The notes under the pieces were generated by a model. That model ran no database searches, was not told where the DNA came from, and saw only the letters and a list, made by a program, of their open reading frames with translations. 64,000 nucleotides of DNA, taken from contig LSAX01000001.1 of NCBI GenBank assembly GCA_001557505.1, forward strand, positions 4,588,001 to 4,652,000, written 5' to 3'. Source of the stretch: Reticulascus tulasneorum. Taxonomy: Eukaryota > Ascomycota > Sordariomycetes > Glomerellales > Reticulascaceae. Position numbers and translations under genes: made by a program. Positions 42,524-54,756 of the stretch are shown piece by piece (within the stretch, counting starts at the first letter, position 1; each line of letters starts with the position of its first letter).

Positions 42524-44777
42524 TCATGACCCATCCTCCTCATCCAAGGGCTCAACTCTCACGAGGATTTCCTCGAGCAGACCCTCAAGAAAAGTCCCCA
42601 CGTCTCTCCCCATGCCGACCGGCTCTGCCTTGTCATAGTGATCGATCTCCTTACACACATGCGCGAGCTTATACACGAGTTTCCTCACTTTCTCATGTGC
42701 AGCCTCTGCGCGTTGCTGCCTCGGCGTGATCTGGCTTTGCTGACCATGGCTCGACCCTCCCTGCTGAGGACGGTGTGCCTGCTGCAGCCGGATTTGCCGT
42801 CGCTTCAGTGCCTCTTCCAGCGCGGGGAATAATACGTCATTGAGAGCATCTAGCTCGCCGTTAGGGCTTGACGGCGCGGGAGAAGGGAAGGAGGAGGGAG
42901 CTGAGGACTCGGGAGCTGGTGATTGCGTCTTTGACGGGAGGGCATGGGACTTGGGCGGTGGGGGAGGTGCTTGCCCCGATGGATGGCGAAGTTGGGTGTT
43001 TGAAGCTTGGTTTGTTACTTTGTGGGGCGACTGTTGTTGGGAAGGGCCAGTTCCTCTAAACGGAGGTATCTCAGGGAGATTCACCTGCCCTAATTTAGAG
43101 TTCGGGCGTTGTTGACCTTGGCTTTGCGGCCCCGAACGTGAGGCGACTGGGCTCGGCGGCGCAGAGGGCTGGATGGCTGGGGCAAGACTCATCAGCCCCA
43201 TGTCTCTTTGAAGTTGAGCTTGGAGCTCTCGATCATAGTCTGGAGACTGGTTGAACGGAACCGGCGGCATGGCCTTCAGTTGCCTTGGCGTTTCCAGCCC
43301 TCTCTGCCCCTTCTCCGGTGATGCTGGAAGAGGAACCTTCGCTGGTGATTGGGGGATAACAGTAGGCACTGGCTTCCTTTGAGGGGACGTCTGTCTTGAT
43401 GTACCGGTATTTGCACTTCCCGCCTTCAGTGTATCCGCAGCCACCGCAGCCCCTTGCGCAAAGTCCCTCGATTTCGTAGGACTGTTATCCCTTGGTCGTT
43501 CCCCATAGTCGTCTACGTTCTCGGTAGATCTCGTAGCCCGCGCATTTGTCGCCGATTCATCCATAGCATTCAAGCCCGGTCGATGGCCTGCCCCTCGGTC
43601 GCCCACCAGTCTCACGGTACCAAAATCCCACATGTCCTCGTTCGCTGGCTCACGTTCATAGTACTCCTCATTGCCCATGTCACTGTCGTCATCGTCGCCC
43701 TTGTGCGTCGCAACCCACCTCGAATGTCTCTCAATCAGCTCCGTGAGGTAGCTTGTCTTCTTGGCTCTTCGTATGAACGGGTGCTTCAGTAGGTCCTTCG
43801 CAGTCGGTCTCTCCTTGGGGTCGCGCTGAAGACAGAGCTCCACAAAGTCCTTGAAGGCTTTGGTGAAATTGCCTTCGAGTCGGGGTGGTTGATTTTTAGG
43901 GATGAGGAAGAGCACTTTCATGGGATGAATGTCGGCGTAAGGTGGTTCGCCGTTGGCCAGCTCAAGTGCGGTGATGCCGAGAGACCATATGTCGGCCTTG
44001 TGGTCGTAGCCGGATTGCTTGATCACCTCGGGTGCCATCCAGAACGGGGTGCCGACGAAGGTGTTCTTCTTGGTCATGGTCGCAGATAGCTGTCCTGAGA
44101 CGCCGAAGTCCGCGAGCTTGACCTGGCCGTTTGCACCTAGTAATACATTGGCAGCTGGAACGAAGATGAACATCAGTATAACTTCCTCCAAGATGCAGTC
44201 CCCAGGAAGGCCGATCCTACCTTTCACGTCTCGATGCAGCTTCTTGTCCGAGTGCAGATAGTCCAAACCCAAGAGCAGCTCTCGAATCATGATGGCAATA
44301 TAGTCCTCCCCAATGAGGCCGGGCTTCATCAAGTCTGCGCAGCTCCCGCCAGAGCAGAATTCCATGACAATCCATAACTCGGCCCCTTTCGCGTAGGATC
44401 CGTAGTATTTCGTCACGTAGGGCGACTGCAGCTCGGAAAGAATCGCAATTTCTTGGATGATGTCCTCTACCTCGTCTTCGGCGCTTTCAATATCGATAAT
44501 CTTGATCGCCACAGCCTGACCGGTTCGCTTGTCGACTCTGATATAAAATGGTCAGACGCGCCTGGATTTGGCGGAAGGGAAGAGGAAGAGGGGTGGGGCG
44601 GCATGCTCACCCTTTGTAGACTTTCCCGAAGCTGCCTCCTCCTGCGATGCCAGTCAGATGTGTGTACTCAATTGGAACCGAAAACGGCAGCATACCGATG
44701 CAGTACTCTTTCATATAGAGCAGCTCGGGGTCCAAAGCTTCGTTGCCCTCCTCGTAGTCCTTCTCTCGGTCCGCCAT
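42524..44777 (-). CDS. STE20-like protein kinase, germinal centre kinase (GCK) group
   Basis: Ser/Thr kinase acting in polarity, septation or stress signalling (GCK-III/MST-like, by resemblance). Exons: 44696-44777, 44611-44641 (31 nt), 44221-44537, 42524-44154; 686 residues. Introns are GT-AG, 54, 73 and 66 bp. The kinase domain spans about residues 22-275. It has the Gly-rich loop IGGGSFGKVYKG (27-38), Lys50 in VAIK, HRDVKAAN (139-146) with catalytic Asp141, DFG (159-161), VGTPFWMAPE and the GCK-type IWSLGITALELA. After about 320 comes a Pro/Ser/Gln-rich unstructured region. The C-terminal 90 residues (ALEEALKRRQ, VRKLVYKLAHVCKEID) are helical and probably mediate dimerisation. Every catalytic residue is present. 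The third intron is 66 bp, in frame and without stops, inside the catalytic loop. The exact orthologue (Sid1/SepL, Kic1/Nak1/MST-1) is undecided. Confidence 0.92.
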
Positions 44778-46458
44778 GATGATTGTCTGCGGGGTACTTT
44801 CTGGTCGCGTGTTTCAATACGGTGGGCTCGCAGACTCGTCGCAAGGTCGACAGCAAGGTTCGTGGCAGTAAGACAAGTCAATCGGCACGATCTGAGCAGT
44901 GCCTAAACCGCCGGCCCAAGACTCGTCACTGTATTGCGGGAAGGCAGACCTGGATCGTCAGGCTTGGGAAGGTGAAGTGGGAGGCGGTGGGACACGGAGC
45001 GTTGCCCGAGAAGGTTCAAGACACGCGGTAAAACAAGGGACCACCTCTGGCTCTATGGCATGTAAATGGCGACTCTTCTGGGCAAACAAAGAAAAGAAAC
45101 TCGAAACATCAATTGCACAAAATAGCAGGGAAGCGATCTACAAGTACCAGTCTGTCGGTCGCAAGGACGAGAAACATAATGGGTGGAGTCTAACCTGCAG
45201 TATTTGTTGTTCATGCGTTAAGTTGGTTACCGTGGGGCCTATTGGAGGGCCTGGCTCTCCAGCAACCTCTGGCCGCTCCGTCCCCCAAGTCGCTGTAGGG
45301 CTTATTCTTTCAGGGGGATGGATTCGACTGGCAGCTTAAGTTCAGCTCGCCAAACCCCCCCACTAATTAGCGAACGGCCCACCCTTGCCCACTAGAATCC
45401 TGGGCGCTCTCTGCGGACTAAAATGTTTGTCGCCGTCACATCATCTATGTAAACGGTGCCAGATCGGCATCTGCTCAGGATTACGCGCAGGAGGAACACG
45501 CGAGACGCCACCCCATCCTCGCTCGACCACCCCAGGAACGAATTGCGACAAGTGAGCTTATACGATGGAGTCGACACGCGAGTGATTGGCCGAGACGGCC
45601 CACGATATCTTCACCTTCAATACCCACCTAATAAGATAGGAGATGCGGTAATTCTGGGAAAGAATCCAGAGAAACTCGTTTGGCAGAACAGTGCTGGCTG
45701 GCATCATCTCGTCCTCCTTTCACCGTCTTCATTTGATTGGTCGGGAAGACTCGCCTGCGTCTTCAAGGTGAGGGAGAGGATACACGCACGCCGCAGTGAC
45801 GCCACGCGATGAAACATGAAACACGTCGCCTTTTGTCGCGCCTTGACCTTCGCGGACCGTTTCTTTGGCGACGGTGAGCTGGCGGCCAGCGACGGGGCCC
45901 ATGCTCGGTCAACCCATGCCATTGATTCATTGGCTGCCAACACCTTGCTTTCGAAATGACAGTTGGCAGTGGCCTACCCTCTGAAGAGTTCGTAGGTGTG
46001 GGAAACACTAAGTAATAAGTTTACTCTATTCAGCCCAGAGATGTGTTGGTCACTGGACAGGCAACCCGGAATTGCAAAGCCTGTCTATTCTGCTGCATTG
46101 TCCTGCAACTGTCTACCTATCTACGAACCATCTGCCTTCGGGATTTCAGCTGATCGAAATGATCTGGCCTGACTGCCTGCCTGTGGCAGTCGTATCATCA
46201 AGCCCGTAGTCGTCCACATGCACTCGTGACCCTGCATCGACTCGAGTTTCTAAGAACATCGAGCTGATGTGACGGCACTTGTATGTCCTGGTAGGACGGG
46301 TGCAGAGAGGCGACGCCACGCATCCGCCTACCCATGTAAAATTTCTATTTGCCCCCAATCCCAGTTTGCCGACTAACAAAACATGCATGACGTGAAGGGA
46401 GGGATATCAAGCAAAGAAAACCACCCCTGATTGACGTGTCAACCTCATTAGATGCCCT
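44778..46458. other. Intergenic region without recognisable genes
   Basis: Promoter of the kinase gene near 44778 and 3' flank of the UBX gene near 46458. The longest frames (146 codons, 44899-45339) lack any recognisable domain. No notable repeats were seen. Confidence 0.5.
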
Positions 46459-48218
46459 TTACTCCTCAATGAATTCGACCATAACCGTCCCTTGCTTCAG
46501 TCCTGCCTCTGCAATAGTCTTCTCTAGTTCCTCGATCAGGTCTTGGCCCTGCGGCATTCGCTTCAACTCAAACTCCGTGCCAGCTCTGCCATCTATCGGC
46601 TCGGCTTTGAGCCACTCGTAGATTCGCCGTACCGGATCTTGGAGTGTAAATCTTCGAATCACACGGCCTGTAGGATGTCTGAACTGTATTCTCGTTGTGG
46701 TTGCCGGGTTGTTCTCGGGCTCCGTTTGCGGATTGTCGCTCGAGATGGTGGCGAACACACTCTGAGTTGGTGCAGCTGCCTCTGCAGGTGCTGAGGACGC
46801 TCCGCCAGTCAGGTCAATGTGATCTGCTGGCTCCTTCCCCTTTCCGCCCCACTCAGCCGACGATACTGCAGGTGACTTTGTGAGAGCGTCTGGATCAAAG
46901 ACATTCGACTTGGGCTCCGGGCTGCTTCCATTCGCCGCTGCGAGACTGTTCTGCAACGCCATCTCCAGCATCTCATCCTCCGTCATGCGCTCAACGTCCA
47001 CAGCCTTTGGTCGTTCAGCCGTCTGCTTGGCCACGGGGTTTTTGCTGTTAGCCGCCAGGCTGTAGCGATCTAAGAACTCCACCAACTGCGAGTGGAAATC
47101 TGATGCAGTCGGAAAAGGCTGTCCACTCCAGACTTTGACTTGTTCTCCAGTACGAGGGTCAATGATGGAGACATGGGGGTAATTATCGGGGTTCTCGTGG
47201 CTCTCCCCAGGGAAATAAAGGTTGACGTATTGTTGTGATCGCAGGTCATCTTTGTTGTACTGCAGGAAGACAAAATTCTCCTGCACAAGCTGCCGAATAG
47301 ATGCATCCTTCCAGATATCTCGATTTAGAGCTTGGCAGCTGAAATTGCTCATGTCTTGGAGGTTGACGATTATCCACTTCTTCTCATCCTTTCCAGTGTC
47401 TCGTGCCTCGTCCCAGTCATGTGCTGACATCAAATCATATGGTGGACGGAATAGCTCTGCTAGACGCTGGGCGCGGCTGCCATTCTCCAGTCCTCCCGAA
47501 CTCTGGCTGGCGGCCCCGCCGCCGCTGGGGTCGTCCCAGATCGATCTGTGATTGAAGGGGTTTCGTGCTCCGCCTGTTTTACAAGACTTGTCAGTAATAC
47601 ACGCCAGACTGGGCAGTGCCAGATCATACCTCTGTTGCGTATCTCTGCCGCCCTTCGGCGTGCCAGCATCTGGTGCTGAACCATGGCATCCATCTCCGCG
47701 TTGTCATCGTGTCCGCCAAAGGGATTTGACCCAATCAGAGTTTCCGTGGTTCGGGCAATCGGCGACCTCACCCCTTCGACTCCAGTGGTTTCAGAGTATA
47801 GCTCTTCCTGTAATCTTTTGGCCATCGCGGCGTCCTCTTCTTCCTGTGCTGTCCGTGCAACAGCGACCACTTCGTCTTCGTCATCGTCCGGCACTTGGAT
47901 GTCATCGTCATCGTCGTCAAAGGTCATATTAGTATCCTCATCATCATCGCTATCGATATGAATGACGCCTCGCTCATCTTGACGGCCGATATTGGGTCGA
48001 GTGCTGTTCGGGACTGGTGGGGCTTGGTCGACTAGACCTGGGCCAGGCGTTCCGGCGGTCGCTGGAGCGGCGCTGAAGCTGGACTGAATATCGGGGTTTT
48101 CAAAGAAGAGCTGTATGGCAGACTCGATGTTGCCTTCTGCCATTTCTAGGAAGCCGCGGGCGACATCTGGGCTCGCAGCCGTGATGGCGCAAAACTGCGA
48201 AATGTCCGCGTCGTCCAT
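46459..48218 (-). CDS. UBA-UAS-UIM-UBX protein, Cdc48/p97 adaptor (Ubx5/UBXN7-like)
   Basis: Links ubiquitylated substrates to the Cdc48 ATPase. Exons 47630-48218 and 46459-47573 with a 56-bp GT-AG intron, 567 residues. Domains in order: UBA-like ubiquitin-binding helices at 1-45 (start MDDADISQFCAIT; FLEMAEGNIESAIQLFF), an Asp-rich stretch at about 82-116 (DSDDDEDTN, DDDDD), a UIM-like helix (AQEEEDAAMAKRLQEE, near 122-140), a thioredoxin-fold UAS domain (about 225-370; WIIVNLQD, FVFLQYNKDD, YPHVSIIDPRTGE), a ubiquitin-interacting motif (394-409; TEDEMLEMALQNSL), and a C-terminal UBX domain (488-567; RIQFRHPTGRVIRRF, ending KQGTVMVEFIEE). The order matches yeast Ubx5 and human UBXN7. The neighbour 0.8 kb upstream encodes another proteasome-pathway protein on the same strand. 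Confidence 0.92.
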
Positions 48219-49011
48219 GGCTGTTGGCGTTTCTGCGATCTAAAGCAGATACCGCGTGTACTCGAAAGCCGTATCAGGTTCGAATGATATTGGGAGATGT
48301 GGGCTATTTGAAGGAGAAAGGTCGGCTTGTGGCGAAGGAGAACAGAGGAAGGCTCCCCTCGCGGTTGGGTAAAGGTAGGGCTCGGGAAGGCGTTAATGCT
48401 TGCCCCACACCGATAAAGAGAGCAAATTTTGAGGCTGTTCCAGCGGCTAGGTTGGCTAGAATATGACAGCGAAGAGGTCGAATAGATGGTTGTGGTCAAA
48501 GGCCGCCGTCGTAAGCAGGCTGAATGTTTTGGTTCACAAAAGGCGGCGGTATTGTCTGGTTTTGTCGCTCGGTGATGCTGTAGGCGTCTACTCTGTGACG
48601 CAACCGCCGACCCAAGGCACTGTATCCCGATCGTCCCAAAACCCGGAATATCAATAGCCCACATCCCGCCAAGAAAGCACCCCGCACTGTGATGTGAGGG
48701 GGTTACACTCATGTATTTATACTGTGTCGGCACTTACTCCTCCAGGATAACAAAGCACAAGATCCAGTCGCCGAGATGATAGAGTAAAGAGACGCTTCCT
48801 GAATTGTATTTCTACTGTAGATGTCGCCCTGATATGCTACCACACTCCTCCAAAATCTCAAATCTCGCTTTCTTCGGTCCAGCTGACCGAAACGAGCAAC
48901 CCTGCCCTGGGACTACAGTGACTTCTTCCGCCCTCAGCGGCAGGTGTATTCTACAAAAACTGTGTGCACGCCGTCTCAACCATTACCTGCAAATTGTAAT
49001 GATACCGGTCA
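48219..49011. other. Intergenic region between UBX and Ecm29 genes
   Basis: Contains the UBX gene promoter and the Ecm29 3' flank. One minus-strand frame reads into the UBX gene from upstream (48146-48733) but has no independent support. No element stands out. Confidence 0.5.
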
Positions 49012-52000
49012 CTACCTGAGCTCATCCAAGACCAGCTTCAGCTGCCTCTGGATCTCCAAGGACCGCTCGCCTTCCAGAGCCTTCTTGACCATCTTAAACA
49101 GGCCTTCTTTCTCAGCTCCACTTGGTGGTGGTCCAAATACTCCCGCTGCCTTCGCCTTCATAACAGCTCCTATTGCGATAGCTCGCGTGGTTCGCTGGAT
49201 CTCGGTGCCAACATCCACCAAATCCATATCCAGGCTCAGAAGGTACTTCGTGGCGATGCCCTTCTCATCTGACTGTGCCGGCCCCGCAGTGGCGGCCTGC
49301 ATGAGATCTTTGACACACTCGTACCAAGCCTCCCGCTTGATTGCCGCGTACTTGGCATTAGAGAGGTAAGGTTCGAGCAGAGTTAGGGTCTTCTCAAGTA
49401 CTGCGTACGAGTCCTTCTTCATGGTCGGTCGATTGTATCCACGTGCAATGGACTCAAGTCCGTTCGAGGCAGCCTTCTTCGTTGCGTCGTCGGAATCAAC
49501 ATCCATCCTACTTTCGTCGACCAGTTCGTCCATGACTGGCTTCACAATCTTATAGATATCGTCTAGAATGTCGAGGTCATTCCTTGCATCGGCGAAGCGC
49601 CAGAGACACTTAAAAGCGGCCACGCGATAGGTTTCGTTGTTTCTCTTCGCTTCGCGGAACACAATCTTTTGCATCTGGGCGGAAATCGCAGCATCTGATT
49701 CCCAGAGGCTCTTTCCTTTGGAGACAAAATCTGGGAAGGATTCCAGAAGTTTCTCCTTGCCAGAGAATGTTTTCAGCGCAAGTGCCTTGTCAAGAACAGG
49801 CCAGATGAGCTTCAAACTAGCATCGCTGATTTGCCCGCTTGCATCACTAGCATTAGCCACCGCCGCAATCATCGCCGCAATTGTCAGGGCGCCTGTGTGT
49901 TGAAGAGCCCATCGGTTCGCTTCGAGGCCGCGCTTTACAACGGCCACAATTTCTGGTACGTATCGGGCAACAGTGCGACTGCTCCCGGAATGTTGATTCC
50001 ACACCTCCTCGAAAGCCTTGCGGCTGTATTCGTCTGTATCGTGAGAGGCAAAGTACGCGAAGGGAAGCAGACTTGACTCCAGTTTTGAGAACTCGTCGGG
50101 AGAGACCTTCGACAGCGCTACAATAACGTCGCCGACCTTTTGTCTTCTGGTTTCGTCGTCTCCGCTAAAATATAGATCAATAAACCGTGTCGAGAAGCGA
50201 ATTTTCGAGTTTTCTGGGACAACTCGCATCAGGTATGCCGCGGTTCGAGCGTACGCCTTGCTCACTTCGTCGTTCTTGTCCAAAGCCTGTTTCTCCAGGA
50301 TTTGTAGGAACCGCGAAGAGACGGGCGCAATATCCTGACGATGACGGAGAACCATGTCCGATAGCACCTTGGCACTCGCGAGCTTTGTCGGCATACCGAT
50401 CGCAGTCTTGATCGTGTTTTCAAGCTTTGGAGCAAGGTCTTTCATCACGCCCTCGTCCATTTGGCGGAGACAGTTCTCGATCGCAGTTGAGATCGGTGAC
50501 TGGCTCACCATCTGAGCGCGGGCCTTGTCGATCTTATCTCGGTGGTCTTCCCCAGCTCTTTGATAGTAATAGTTCAGCTGCTGGGGCTCGATTGTACTGA
50601 ATAGTCCCAGGAGATGTGGCACTATCTCGGAGACGAAGGGTTTCAACGCCTTGCCACCGTGCTTCGCAATATCGATCACAGTATGGAGAGAGAATATCTG
50701 TACTTCCTGCACGCCGCTTTCGATGCCCTGTGGGGAGAGCAGGAAACGCAAGGCTTCCTTCAGCATCGATTCTGCGGTAGAAGACGCACTCCCTTCTTCG
50801 AGCTGCCTAACTATGGTGGTAGTCAAGCCCATGCATAATTTGAATGCCGCCTCTCTGACCGAGCCCTTGACGTCATCCAGAACTTTCAGTGCAGCAGTCC
50901 AGATTTGCTCGTAGTATGGTTCATATTTCTGGAACGGACGACCTGAGACGAGATCTGATACCGCAGCACAACTCGCCTGGCGGGTTCTCCACTCCTTTCC
51001 AAGAATACTCTTCAAAAGATCTTGAATGATCGCGTCAAAGTGCAGCTCGATTGTAGCATTCGAGTCCTTCACCAAGGCTTTCCAAATGTCTTCCATGGAT
51101 CTTTGGACGTTAGCATTAGGGTCAAATCGATATCTGAAAAGTTTTGGATAGAGCTTGGGATCGACTTCGGATTCCGAGAGGATGCTGCTGAGGCCGAAAC
51201 GGCCGAAGGCTGAGCGGGTAGACCAAGTCGCGGCGTTTGTTGCAAGTGACATGAATTTGTAAATCAGACTTGTATCGCCTACTTCGTTGGCAAGACTGAC
51301 GATATCCTTGTATGATGTGACTGATTTCCCATCTCCGGTAGGCAACGCTCCAGGCTCAAATAATTCGGTGTCGTTATCGACCTTAAGCTGCGTGCTGGTT
51401 CCAGTGAAAGCCGACACCAAGTCGCGAGTAAGATCCTCCTTCAACACAGAGTCCCCTCTTTCGTAAACTAAGGACAGTCCTCGCGACGCTGTCTCCTGAA
51501 CCAACTCGTCTCGGGCGCTGAGAAGGCGCATGAAGGCAGATTGGCATTCTCGAAGACGGGATTGGACCTCGTCAAGTTGCGAGCAGTACTGCACGATGCA
51601 GAAAAGCCAAATCCCGGAGGCCTTAAGCAATGAGGGTGCCGTCGACTTGCAGTCTTTGAAGAGCTTGTCGAGCACAAGAGTAATTCGCGTGCTTCGCTTC
51701 GTCTTGCGCCAGGCTCCCTCTGGTGGACTATCGACATCAAGGGTCAGCTGCACAAAGTCCGAATCCCAGCAGGCGATCGCAGCTGTGATAGCTTCACCAA
51801 CGGTGAAATGGACCTCAACCTGTTTGATGAAGTGAAGGCTGAATAGGTTACGCAGGATAGAGTCAACTGGTTCCGTCGAGTCTGTTCCACCGATAAGCCC
51901 CTCGCCACTAGAATCGCTGAGTTGTAAATCATCCTCGTGAAATGCTAACGCAAGTCGGCCAAGGGCAAATATAGCTTTCTCATTGCCCGTTTTTGCCTTT

Positions 52001-54756
52001 TTGGTAAGTCGTTCAATGACTTCGCTCGGAACCAAGCCATTAGCTGTAGTAGGAATAGCGAGCGACGCAGTCCAGAGCTGTGCAAAATGATCCATAACTG
52101 TGTCTTCAAGAGAAGACGGCATATTTGTGTCCGTGAGAAGACGAATGGGAACGTCGATCTGGTCAACAATTGGGAGACCGTAGTACACTGCTCTCGATTT
52201 TAGGTGGCCATATGCGAGGAGAGCCCCCTCGACACTGTTGAGCTCTGACCCAACCGCTTTCTCCCATCCTTCAATGCGGTATCGAATGTCTCTGATAAAG
52301 AACGCGAGGGTGTTGTCTCTAGGAGTCTGGCCCGAGTGAGGATCAGTTAAGGCTGCATCGAGTAGGCCGTCCTCCACATTAAGGGAGTGTGCCCCAATTA
52401 CTCCTACAATCTTCGCCGCAAGTACTCGAACCTCCTTGTCATTTGACTTGGTCATGCGAGTTAGCTTCATAGCTAGGTCTGCAATGTATGCGACCACACT
52501 AGCTGGGCTCAGGGACGCGATTTCGTAGACGCAGCGGGCTGATTCTTCGAGAATGGCTGTAGTCCAGTCATTCGTCTTCTGGCGCAGGCCATCGAAACAA
52601 GTCTTGAGGAAAAACGCCAAATGTGCTTCCTCCATAGACTTGAGCTTTTCGCGGACCAGCTTCCGAGTCTTCAGGTCGGTTCTGACCAGGGTGTCCAGGT
52701 TCCTCGCCCAGTCAGGCACCAAACGGAAGTCCGGGAGGGCGCCCAGGAACATCATGCGCCTGCAAAACTCGATCGCAACGGGAAACGCAAGTATTCTCTC
52801 TCCAGGGAAGTTTCGGAAGACGAATTCGTTGTCGTCCGCGCGGATGTTTTTAGCGGGTCCTCGAAGCCAGTCTTCGCTTGTCACAGCTGAGATCTTGTTG
52901 GCGAAGAAGTATTCTATCAATTCCGGCCAGTCCGGTATGTCGGTGTGCTTGCCCGTCTCGTCACGTTCATCGCGGTCCCGGTAAGTCCAAGGATCCAGTC
53001 CGCGCCTGCCCTCCTCGATGACATCGCTGCGTTCGTGAAGTCTCCCTGCAATGGCAAGAATGTCGATCCATCTACCATGGCGATCAGAGAATGCAATGCA
53101 ATCATTCGCCCATTTTGTAGCGACGTGTCGGACGCTGCGAACAGCGGGGGCTTCGTCTTCTAATAGCATGTAATTGAGTAGCAAGGATCGCAGCACATTG
53201 AAGCCACCACCTCCGGAAACAAACTCAGGACTGAAATGAGAGGCCAGTCCTGACAAAGCGCCTTCGATGTTTACAACCACTTCGCCAGTAGGGTCCTCGG
53301 ACAGAGAGCGAAATAGCCAGCCTGCCAGGGAGAAGCGATCCTGAGTAGACATCGGAGTCGCCTTGCCGAGTATTCCGAGAATTTCGTATGCCATCGAACG
53401 CAAAGACACCTCATCTGTCGACACCTGTCCAGGTATAGGCCAGCCCTGTTGCTCCACGTAGGTTTTCATCTTGTCCACGAGCTTAACACCAACGGTGAAT
53501 GGAGCCTTCGAAGGGCCGATTCTCGCCGACCATGTGATGAATTGGAACAGAGCGCGGTGAAGCTTCGTCCTCTCAAGTCCGCTTGATGGCTGCAGTGAAT
53601 TGGAGGCATTTGGCGCTCCAGATGCGCCAGGCGAGGTGAAATCGAGGTCGACGACAGCCTGAATGTTGGCATGCATCGTTGTGGAGGCCGCGGACTTGCA
53701 TAGAAGCAGGAGTATTCGCGTACGGATTGGTGCTGGTAGTTTGCTGTGCGCATCATATAACCTTTTAACCAACTTTTCATCCTCGAACGAAACAGTAGTT
53801 CTCTTGATCATGTCATCGCCAACTGACGCGATTCTCTGGTCTGTACTAGAGGCAGCATAAAGTGCAGGCAGGAATCTTTCGTCGTCCTTAAACGCACCAC
53901 TCGCGAGTAATGCTGCAATCTTAACTCTCAACTCTGGAAGTCGAGCGTACGCTGCGGCCGTTTCGGCTCGTTCGGGACGAAGAAAATCGAGCTCCTGTCT
54001 GGAAAGAGAAGTATTGGAAGAGTCCAGTTGCAACCGATTGAAATCTGGCTTTGGTGGTAGCTTGAGAAGCAGGACTTTTCCAAGCCACTCCGCCACGTAC
54101 GATGCATCCGCGTCGTTCGACAAGCCGCTAGCTTCTCGAAAGCTTTCATCCTCTTTGGTGCCCCGTGGTGGTATCTTCAGGTCCATAATCACCTTGAGCA
54201 ACACGTTGAAGAGACCTGCGGCAGTGGAACTATGAGAGTCGGACGAAATGCCTTTCGTCACCAAGGGGATCAGCCGACCCCGCTCGTAGTCCTCTAATCG
54301 GCCAACACTATGCTGGACGAACGTGATATCTAACGCCTTGATAACAGGCGACGATGTCTCCATATACTGCTTGAGTAATGCCTCCACAGGTAGGATAAAT
54401 CTAAACAGTCAGTCGGTTAGCGTGATTCGCGACGATCTCGCCCCACCACTACGAAGACCCAATCACCGAGAAAGCATACCCAGGGGGTTGGATGAACGTC
54501 TTTAGTGACTGTGAGAACTTGATGACCTAGTTCAAGTAGATCAGCATTCATTCTATGGTCTGAACCCTGTGTGGCGGTTGTAACATACCCTCGTTCTCAC
54601 CGAGGCGTGCTCACTGCCGGCTTTCAGAAGCAGCGGGGCAAGGTACTTCCCCAACAATGGCTGCAGTTTTGCCTCGTTGTTCGCGGCCTCGAGGATTCTG
54701 AACTCAACCGTCTCCACGAGCCGGAGCTCCCGCGGTTCCGTCGACTCACCCGCCAT
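49012..54756 (-). CDS. ecm29: Proteasome adaptor and scaffold protein Ecm29
   Basis: Large HEAT-repeat protein that tethers the 19S regulatory particle to the 20S core and controls 26S proteasome assembly. Exons 54589-54756 (56 codons), 54480-54526 (47 nt) and 49012-54400; introns GT-AG, 62 and 79 bp; 5604 coding nt, 1867 residues, essentially the yeast length. The N terminus (LRLVETVEFRILEAANNEAK, LLGKYLAPLLLKAGSEHASVR) and the joint FILPVEALLKQYMET are characteristic. The rest is continuous helical HEAT-type repeats with no catalytic motifs. The first ATG at 54756 gives the expected MAGESTE start. The gene is same-strand and 0.8 kb upstream of the UBX adaptor gene. Nothing suggests truncation or frameshift over the 5.4-kb third exon. 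Confidence 0.93.
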
